Below are positions 56,090 through 64,000 of a DNA stretch of 64,000 nucleotides, piece by piece. A program made the translations under genes and the position numbers. Every line of letters begins with the position of its first letter. Position 1 is the first letter of the stretch. The notes beneath the pieces are model-generated. The model saw nothing but the letters and a program-made list of their open reading frames with translations. It was not told the DNA's origin and made no database searches. The stretch comes from Paragorgia papillata. Taxonomy: Eukaryota > Cnidaria > Anthozoa > Scleralcyonacea > Coralliidae. The stretch is taken from positions 722,001 through 786,000 of the forward strand of contig JAWNZC010000265.1 in the NCBI GenBank assembly GCA_035771165.1. Direction: 5' to 3'.

Positions 56090-58002
56090 TAAAGTTCAGT
56101 TAAGTCGACCACAAAGTTTTGCGGAAATTTCTTCGACGAACTTTATTGAGATATAAATACCCCGTGTACAAAATTTGAACCGATATAAACAAATAGGTTT
56201 AAAGTTATAAACGTTTGAAATGCTGAAAATTGCGTCCGCCATTAATACCATTGATACCTGAGAAGGGTTGTGACGTCATAGTCTTAACCCAAACTTGCGT
56301 GACTAAGGAAGAAACAAATAAACAATGAGCGCGCATATAATTTGACAACAAAAATGTCGAATTCATCATCCTTTAGTTGTTCTTCCGACTATGGATCGAA
56401 ACAGAATCATCCGTTATATGTTTGGAGTATATGGTAGCCCATTTTGACGAATCTGGTTTCGGAATTTGCTAGGACGATGACTGTATTGCTTCGGCTGACG
56501 AGATTGATAATCGCGCAATACGAACAAGATATTGCTGAAGAAAAGTACAATAAATTTTCTATATAGCAACATTTCAATTCTGACGTCGGGGTTTCTTCTT
56601 GAGAAAGACAGTATTAGTCTGCTAGAGACACAGAAAGAAGTTTTTCACGATGCGCTCGTTTGTATCTTTATGTGGTATGAATGTGGCTTTTATTGAGTTA
56701 GTTATGCTATTTATTTTGTAACATGCATCTATATAATTCTAATAGCATTTTCTTTAAGTTTTAAAATACTAAATGAATTGCTAGTTTATACATGTATTTT
56801 ATATATACAAGTACAATACATCAAATTCAACCTTCGTTGTCGTTTGCTTTATCGTACTGTACGTACATGATATATTTTATAATCTTAAATAAAAGTAAAG
56901 TGGAACTATGATTACCATTGGTATGGTATGAGAACAGGGAACAAGAAATATTCGCTTATTTTCCGACGGTTCACTTCCTTGGACTGCTCTGCCTCCAAAG
57001 TTTTGTTAATCTTTCAAATAGTAGGCACATTACCAAGCAAGGTTGCTCTAAAAATCTTCATGGAAAATTGATTGGAACGAACTATGAAATTGCACATGTC
57101 GGCGTGTTCCGAACAAACCTAACCCAGTTTGTTCGCATGATTTGTCAATTGGGCTTACCGCCATTTGCAGTTGAGCTTGCAGCTTGCATTAATTAAGACG
57201 TTGTTTCATCGTTTGAAACTCTGCGTTCATTGGACCGCAACGCATTGTTTCCAAGGGCACAACGTGACGTTGCTACGGAGCTTTGACAGGGTTTCAATTA
57301 GTGATTAATTTGTTATTCTTGCAATGTGGCGAGTAGATATTATAAAAAAAAATGTCTAGTAAACGATTTAGCAAGGCCGGACGGACATATAATGTTGGGA
57401 AAGCTCTATCAGATGACTTAAGCAGAAGCATTATTGATAAGATATTGGAAAACGGTGGAGAAAGAGCAACGGCGACGGTTTTGTAATATCTACTCGCCAC
57501 GAATAACACATTAATCACTAATTGAACCCTGTCAAAGCTCCGTAGCAACGTCACATTGGGCCCTTGGAAACAATGCGTTGCCGTCCAATGAACGCAGAGT
57601 TTCAAACGATGAAACAACATCTTAATTAATGCAAGCTGCAAGCTCAACTGCAAATGGCAGTATATGCTGCGCAATCCCTGCAGAATAATTTCATTCATTA
57701 CTACAATCCTGTATAACTGTGCATGCGTCGATGGAATATTCTACTGTTTATTCACTGACAACCTCTTGTATTCTACAGTAATTCTACAGCATTGAGATGT
57801 TGTTGTTAAGACTATGACGTCAAAGGCCTCGAGTTACACTTTGGAATTTTAATTCTTAATTTAAGATTTCTACTCGCAATAACAGCGCCTCTTTTTTGAA
57901 TTTCGAGTTAAAACTTCGTGCAGTAGGTTGTAGGTGGGTATATATACTTCACAAATGATGAAATAAAAATTAGAAGCGAAAATTTCGTCTCAGTGACACT
58001 TT
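56090..58002. mobile_element. DNA transposon remnant with inner palindrome
   Basis: TGACGTCATAGTCTTAAC at 56271 is exactly inverse to 57805-57822. The outer ends (AAATTTCTTCGACGAA at left; TTCGTCTCAGTGACACTTT at right) are only loosely alike. The centre has a 180-bp inverted repeat (57165-57345 with 57478-57660) around a transposase-like ORF. Confidence 0.45.
57352..57486 (+). pseudogene. Transposase N-terminal (HTH-like) remnant
   Basis: A 44-codon frame starts MSSKRFSKAGRTYNVGKALS, then DDLSRSIIDKILENGG. It resembles the paired-like helix-turn-helix start of Tc1/DDE-type transposases (PLSDDLRxxIIxxxxENGG). It ends in the inverted-repeat arm. It is the only coding piece of the surrounding element. 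Confidence 0.4.
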
Positions 58003-58499
58003 AAAACGCTGTCCGAGTGTTGACAACGTGTTTTTTTTCATCGCTTGTTGGTTTTATATGGCTGTTCGCCGCCTGTTCACTTGGAAATTGGTCGCTTTGA
58101 AAACACTATATAAACATAAATACTGAAAGTGCATTGTTCGAGTATCAGGACAAAAATGCTTGTGGTAAGCCATCTGTGAGTTTTTACAAAGACACGACAC
58201 GACGAGAGTTAGCATGTGGAAGAGATAGATTTGTCTGAGTTTGGAGCATTTTATTTCGTTGTTTTTTCAACGTTGTTTTGTCGGGTCTGGGGATATGGAA
58301 AACAGATGAAGTTTTCTTAAACGGTTTACGTCCTGTGGTGGTATGTCATCTATATTTAACAATTATTCACCGAAGTGGAGGTGAATATCCACACTATTCA
58401 CGGACACGGAGGTGAATAAATTCATACGAAATTATTAAAACTATACACCGACGTGCACAATATTGCTCCGTAAAAAATCAAATCGTTGTCAGTAAAGCA

Positions 58500-60139
58500 A
58501 TGAATATAGATATAGACAACCCAATGAATAACCTATTTGAAATTAAAAAGAACAAATTGACGTGGAAAGGCGATATCACCGGCCTTAAATCTTTCGTGGC
58601 GAAGAAATTAAATGAACACGATGGCACATGGAGATCACCCGGAGGTGGCTGTTGGTCCTTCGCCAATGATTCAATAACCATAACGTGGTATACAACCAGC
58701 AAATCAATTCAATTTCAAGGATCTAAAGGTGAAGCGATAACTGAAATGATCACCAAGGCATGTGAACAGGTTAAAGAAGATTCTTCGCCGCCATTAGAGC
58801 AAGCCGACAAGCCCTCGAACAACACCTGCATTACGACGACGCCTGACGAGCACAGCATCACAAGCATCGCTATTGATAATAGTGTAAAAGAATGCACTGC
58901 TTGTAGAACGCTGTCGGTTGACGTTGCTGAAATAAAACTGGATTTAGCATTGTTGTGGATGAAAGTGAACTCAAATCAAACTGCCGCTAATCAATGCGAG
59001 TGCGAAAACCTAAGAAAGGAGAATGTCGCATTGAAAGAAGAGTTATTTCTGTTTAAAAGTAATTTGCCTGTGAATACGTCTTCTTCTAATATGAAGGATA
59101 TAGAAGATGACCATATTTTGAACGAAGAAAAGATTCAGATTCATAACCAAATCAATGATTATCGTTCAAAAAGCAAAGAAAAATTCTACAAGCAACAAAA
59201 GGAAGAACCTAGCCAACATATTAACAATGCAAATAAGCAAAATTCATCAAAAAATGCCGTTCAAGTAAACAATTTAAAGAAAGAACTGAATCAAAGAAAG
59301 AGTGCAATTCACTGAGGACAGCAATTAAGATATTAAGGGAGGAATTTGCCCAGATCAACGCTGCAAATCAGAACAGTGAGTACATTGAAGTCAAATCGAA
59401 ATCTTCTAAATCAAAAAATAAATCCCGACATGACAATTTACGAAATGTTGGGAAAACGGACAGTCCTTTTGTAACTACTAATAAATTTAATCATCTCAGA
59501 GATGAATTCCCCCAACAAGAACATCACCAAGATAAATCAACAATTAACGTGGACTCCGAGCCTTTAGACGTGGAAATCGTTAAATCTCAAACGACCCAAC
59601 AACTGCCGTCGTCAAAGGCAAATGGTCCGCCGATTGGTACAGAAAATACAGTTGTGGTGATAGGCGATTCAATGGTTAAAGGTCTACGATCAGATCTGAT
59701 GAGTAAATCTGCCAAAACTCATGTCCTTGTGAAATCTTTCCCTGGAGCGGTGGTGGAAGATATGCATCATTACGCAGTACCATCTTTAAAGAATAAAGCC
59801 AAACAGATTATTATTCATGTCGGCACGAATGATGTGCTTAAAAAAGAGCCAGAGAAGGTCAGTGACGAAATTAATAATATCTTGTCATGCCGACTTAAAG
59901 AAATCTCGCCAGAAGCCAACATTGCAATTTCGTCATTTATTAAAAGAAAGGACGATAAAGAAGGTATGGTTGATATTGTAAATAGTATGATAGAAAAGCT
60001 ATGTAAAGACTCAAAATTAGATTTCATTCGCAACGATAATATTAAGGATACTGCCTTAAACGGCTCTGGACTTCATTTGAACAAAACAGGAAATTCAATT
60101 TTAGCTAGAAATATAACTTCTTACATTAAGGGTATTTAA
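58500..60139 (+). pseudogene. LINE ORF1 with C-terminal SGNH esterase, one frameshift
   Basis: 58500-59312 encodes an N-terminal basic domain (KLTWKGDITGLKSFVAKKLN, then GGGCWSFANDSITITW), an acidic stretch and a coiled region with a short Cys pair (CECENL). The frame shifts near 59303-59312; the second frame runs through Lys/Ser-rich linker to the esterase: VVVIGDSMVKGL (nucleophile Ser block), IIIHVGTNDVL (Asn block) and GLHLNKTGNSIL (catalytic His block), TAA at 60139. ORF1 with an esterase is typical of CR1/L2-group LINEs; it binds RNA and possibly membranes. The catalytic residues look intact. Confidence 0.75.
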
Positions 60140-60263
60140 TAGTGAAAGCATTACAGATCATGGCAATTTTTGCCCTGCTTCGACCATCCCCCAAACAATC
60201 AGTTTTAGGAAAATCAGTGACACAAATTGTATCGCTGATGACCCTCCCTATAAAACTTTAGTA

Positions 60264-61669
60264 AGTTTAAAGGTTTTAAACTCGTTCATTTAAACATCGC
60301 TTCTATTCCTAAACACCTAGATGAACTAAAGGCCTTTATGAAAGATAAGCCTGTGGACATATTAAGTGTTAACGAAACTAGACTAGATAACACTATAGAT
60401 AATGATAATATATGTATCCCGGGTTACGTGGCTTTTAGAAAGGATAGATCTAGAAACGGAGGGGGTGTGGCGCTTTATACACGAGAAGTTTTTAATGTAA
60501 TTGAAAGACCGCAAATGTTCCCTCCGAACTTGAAGCTGTGTGTATAGAAATCAATAAACCTAAAACAAAGCCCATGATAATTACAACGATTTATCGACCT
60601 CCTAGCTCTAAAATAGACTACATGGATAAATTAGAACATTATTTGAGTGTGCTCGATAATGAGAACAAATAATTAATTGTCACGGGTGATTTAAACTGTG
60701 ACTTGTCATTGGAAGTTCTTCAAGTACATTCGAATAAATTAAATAATATCCTAAGTCTTTTGCAGCTAGAACAAATAATAACTGAACCTACTCGTATAAC
60801 TGTTGATCATGAATCCCTAATTGATATCATAGCCACAAATAGACCAGAAAAAGTATTACGATCCGGTGTAATACATCTCGGGATAAGTGATCACAGTCTT
60901 GTTTATGGTTGCTTTAAAATATCAATTCCCAAACAAAATCCAAAGTTTGTCGAAAGCAGAAGCTTTAAACATTATAATAAAGAGCTTTTTAATATGGATC
61001 TTCTTACTGCGTTAAACGGACAAGACTGGCAATTTGATGACCCTAATCGGCCATGGGAAATGTTTAAGGGAATTTTCATTATAATTTCAGAAATGCATGC
61101 TCCTATTAGAACTCGAAAAGGAAGGAGCGAATATACACCGTGGATGACTCCTAGTTTACTTCAAGAAATGAACCATCGTGATTATTTAAAAAAGAAGATG
61201 GTGCTGACGAAACAAAATACATTTCAAGTAGCCTACAAGACTCAAAGAAATCGAGTCAATCGTTTAATCAAAACCTCCAAAAGAGCATTTTGTTTACAAA
61301 GTATTGACTCAAATAAACATAACCCGAAAGAAATGTGGAAGAATATTAACTTAATTATTGGTCGTAAGGGACGTTGCTCCAAAACTACTGTTATTCCATC
61401 TATTAAAGTTACAAATAATACTTTAACAAAGGAGGAAGATATTGCTAAATCTTTAAACACTTACTTCACAGAAGTTGGTGAAAACCTCGCGCAAAATTTA
61501 GAAGAGTCTAATAAACATTTTACAGAATATATAACTCCAGTCATGAGTAAATTTGAATTTTTAACTGTAACAAATGTCCTTGTCTTACACGCCATAAGCA
61601 ATATGAAATCCAGCAAAGCTGCTGGTTTAGATAAGATTTCAACAAAGTTACTGAAAGAATCTTCAAAAG
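60264..61669 (+). pseudogene. LINE ORF2: AP endonuclease and start of RT
   Basis: Endonuclease blocks in order: HLNIASIPKHLDELKAF, ILSVNETRLD, RNGGGVALYTRE; frameshift near 60535; TIYRPPSSK; in-frame TAA at 60670; VTGDLNCDLS; ISDHSLVYG. The RT linker follows to MKSSKAAGLDKIS. One frameshift, one stop and a missing RT core make it inactive. Confidence 0.8.
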
Positions 61670-61799
61670 TCAAGCTGATTTCATTTTCTGGTTGTACATG
61701 AACACATTGTTGGCAGATGTTTGCCGTTAAGAATGTCAATAAGCACCTCATTTTGTCTTTGAGACCACGCGTGTGTCGCTGTTTATCAGTCGACTGTTA

Positions 61800-62100
61800 T
61801 TCTAGAATGCCAGGGGCGGATCCAGGAATTTTCATACGTTAGTCAAAATTTTAGTTGTCAACACTCAGGGGGGGATTTTTTTTGGGGTTGTATGATTCAT
61901 CATAATAACGCCCCCCCCCCCAAAAAAAAAAAAGAAGCGGCTGTTTCGCCCCATATCAGGGCTCATCAGCATGTCTAGGAACACATAGCTAATACCATAA
62001 TATATGACAAACTCGTGATTCTGATCTATAAGAACAGACCAGGTATTCAGTATAAATTAAAAATTAACTGGCTTAAAGCAGGAGTTTACAATTTATTTCA
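61800..62100. mobile_element. Transposon-end fragments and a hammerhead-like core
   Basis: 61806-61835 has GGGGCGGATCCAGGAATTTT, a word I associate with a common animal DNA-transposon end (from memory, unverified). 61905-61920 is a C run. 61942-61978 on minus holds a hammerhead-like core, listed separately. Confidence 0.4.
61940..61995 (-). ncRNA. Hammerhead ribozyme-like core
   Basis: Minus strand: CTGATGA, stem GCCC...GGGC around TGATATG, then GAAAC. A three-pair stem III with upstream TGT is possible (cleavage after GTGTT). Stem I is poor. No element body is recognised around it. Confidence 0.35.
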
Positions 62101-62102
62101 CA

Positions 62103-62232
62103 TGATCGTATTACACCACACCATGCTGTCCGCTCAATTGATAGCCTAACATTAGCAACAAAATAGACTATAAAATACAATGCCACATATTTAGTTCGGT
62201 GAATAAATATATAGAATAATAGATAATATATA
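62103..62232. repeat. Direct repeat flanking a foldback element, left copy
   Basis: Shares ACCATGCTGTC, GATAGCCTAAC, ACAATGCCAC and GGTGAATAAATATATAGAAT with 63535-63665. The copies differ by several small indels. Confidence 0.75.
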
Positions 62233-62301
62233 TTTATGACACTAGTCAATGACTCAATATGCCCATCAGTTAAAGCATTTTCTCCTGCAAAGCCAAAGGC
62301 A

Positions 62302-63514
62302 ATAGGGGAGTTCAAGGTTTATTTCGCCATATTGCAGGGGGTGCAAAACCAATGGGGCGAGCGCGCGGCCATGCCTATTTATCCTTGTTAAAGTCATGGC
62401 GAAACTTGCGAAGCAAGAAGGATATCGCTTCGGTTTTTGTCGAATTCGTCTTTAATCGTCGTTTGGATCGCTTTTCTGTGGGCTAGTATGTTCGTTCTTT
62501 GATTTTAGACCATTATCGCTGATAACCAACGCGTAGAAACGCTATAATACGAAAGTTTCCTCAACTGAGGGGTGGCTGCGCTGTTATGACGGGCACGACT
62601 GAGTGACGATTTCAGCAACGCAATGTAAAACTTTAGCTCCAACTCTCTTGTAAATCACTCGAACTTCAAGCGTATAGTAACGTAAGTAACCAGAGGTTCA
62701 TCTTCTTCATCTGAAGTCTGAAATATCCTCTTTCTCGATATCAAACGAAGTGTATTATGTATATCTCCTCGCAGGAAAGGGAACGTTTCGGGTTACGCGT
62801 GTTTACTTCTAATATGTACACGTTATTAACTGGCATATACAGCGCAAAATATAGTTTATAAATGCAGTTTAAGTCTAGATCTAACTATTAAGTATAAAGA
62901 TAAAATCGTACATATTGCTTGTATTTTTGTCGAGTTAAACGTGTAATTATTTTGAAGAACGAAGCAATTTTATTTGGGAAATTTGACACCATTGACATTG
63001 AAGGCTGATAAACAAGCGGAAAATACGGATATTCTAGACAAATGTTTGCTTACGCCAAGTTTCTGCCGAAATCTGGTGATTTGGCCGCTTATTAAGAACC
63101 AAAATTTTAAGATAATACCTCTTCACCCAACATTCAGGACTGCGTTTGTTGTTATCGCAGTATCCCACTATACAGCGAGGCGTTTTGTCTCTGCTAAAAT
63201 CGACAAACAGCCGCGTCCCGTGTCTGCCACAATGGCGCAGCGACCCCTCAGTTGAAGAAACTTTCGTATTATAGCGTTCCTACGCGTTGGTTATCAGCGA
63301 TAATGGTCTAAAATCAAAGAACGAACATACCAGCTCACAGGAAAGTGATCCAAACAACGATTAAAGACGAATTCGACAAAAACCGAAGCGATATCCTTCT
63401 TGCTTCGCAAGTTTCGCCATGATTTTAACAAGGATAAATAGGCATGGCCGCGCGCCCGCCCCAATGGTTTTGCACCCCCTGCAATATGGCGAAATAAACC
63501 TTGAACTCCCCTAT
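62302..63514. mobile_element. 1.2-kb element with about 290-bp inverted ends
   Basis: Starts ATAGGGGAGTTCAAGGTTTA and ends in the inverse. The arms match closely over 62302-62600 and 63225-63514 (for example GCGAAACTTGCGAAGCAAGA and its inverse). The 0.6-kb centre has no supported gene. It lies between the direct repeats at 62103-62232 and 63535-63665. Confidence 0.75.
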
Positions 63515-63534
63515 TTTGGCAGCCTGGCAGGTTA

Positions 63535-63665
63535 TGATCGTATATTACACCAGACCATGCTGTCGGTCTATCGATAGCCTAACAAAATAGACTAAATACA
63601 AATATACAATGCCACTTATTTTGTTCGGTCACTTCGGTGAATAAATATATAGAATAATCGATACC
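63535..63665. repeat. Direct repeat flanking a foldback element, right copy
   Basis: Right partner of 62103-62232. It contains an extra GGTCACTTC before GGTGAATAAATATATAG. Confidence 0.75.
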
Positions 63666-64000
63666 TAAGTCGAAATCTTTAGCTGATATTAATTGATATA
63701 ATGCTGCTTTTATAATGCATTTATATGATTTAGATATTAATAACCTTTTGACCGCAAAAATATGCTAATTTGGGTAAATTCCATCGAGATTATCATATAC
63801 AAGCCTAAACATTAAAATCGGCGCACAGCTTGTTCTGTTAATAGACATTCTAAAACAAGACAAAATATGTTTAATTTACCTTATAGCAGTACAGGACTTA
63901 TTTTTATTTTATTTTTTATTTTATTAGCTTCGCCATAGACTTGACTATAAATACATGTATGGTATCACAAAATAAACACAAATTTAAACCTATGGCAGGA
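63666..64000. other. Window edge, nothing recognised
   Basis: AT-rich, with a short TTTTATTTTA tract near 63900. Confidence 0.4.

Larger units (their letters stand above)
58370..61669 (+). mobile_element. LINE (CR1/L2-like) with SGNH ORF1, 3'-truncated
   Basis: Contains ORF1 (58500-60139) and ORF2 (about 60264-61669: endonuclease, linker and first RT block). The copy stops abruptly after KAAGLDKISTKLLKESSK at 61669, so the RT catalytic core is missing. The 5' region has repeated GGAGGTGAAT words (58375-58415). Confidence 0.8.

Noticed and set aside
62974..63255. 93-codon ORF
   Set aside because: Runs from the centre into the inverted arm of a transposable element; no recognisable domain.

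Overview
This window is eukaryotic, AT-rich and repeat-dense, and most likely comes from an anthozoan cnidarian (coral or sea anemone). The genes have introns with GT/AG boundaries. The recognisable protein families are those expanded in anthozoans: TPR-CHAT proteins, nucleoside-phosphorylase-like receptors and Death domains. The repeats include CR1/L2-like LINEs with an SGNH esterase ORF1, Penelope-like RT/GIY-YIG elements, 5S- and tRNA-derived SINEs, and many MITEs. The species call is inference; no database was searched.

Cellular genes. (1) 1-3880, minus: a two-exon TPR-CHAT gene (first exon starts MASAQE; about 13 TPRs, then the start of a CHAT region that runs off the left edge). (2) 8422-11894, plus: a four-exon gene with an armadillo-like helical look and no assigned function. 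(3) 18370-24323, minus: a paralogue of gene 1 with the same exon design (MASAQE), but with a 2-nt frameshift and no CHAT region. (4) 43684-43800, minus: the C-terminal half of a Death-domain exon, cut off at the edge of a Penelope-like insertion. (5) 46065-52726, minus: a nucleoside-phosphorylase-like (PNP_UDP) gene with its last exon, main catalytic exon and two small linker exons, all joined in phase 1. In other animals these minus-strand families belong to innate-immunity or cell-death signalling, so the window looks like part of an immune-type cluster.

Mobile DNA fills most of the rest. 8988-9609 is a hAT-like MITE that splits a 5S-rRNA-derived SINE. 12537-12971 and 14564-14778 are Harbinger-like MITEs with TAA/TTA duplications; the second sits inside a decayed LINE. 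20435-22860 is a minus-strand LINE split by a Harbinger-like element (20876-22256) that carries a 66-bp satellite. 23471-24226, 25172-25352 and 26821-27170 are foldback elements. 28380-30340 is a 2-kb polypyrimidine tract. 30618-31730 is a large palindrome and 33014-33603 a TTAA-flanked element. 33606-42853 is a 9.2-kb structure with 1.2-kb inverted arms. 43807-44990 is a Penelope-like element, 46996-49030 a Mutator-like element with a perfect 9-bp duplication, 54490-55130 a LINE tail, and 58370-61669 a LINE with both ORFs present but broken.

The least ordinary object is the 9.2-kb inverted-arm element. Both arms carry the same 109-nt open first exon ending in a strong splice donor. Its centre holds two head-to-tail G/T-rich non-coding units that share 159-bp 5' ends and 269-bp 3' ends but have unrelated middles, plus a decayed zinc-knuckle (SWIM-like) coding scrap next to the right arm. 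I could not match it to a named system.
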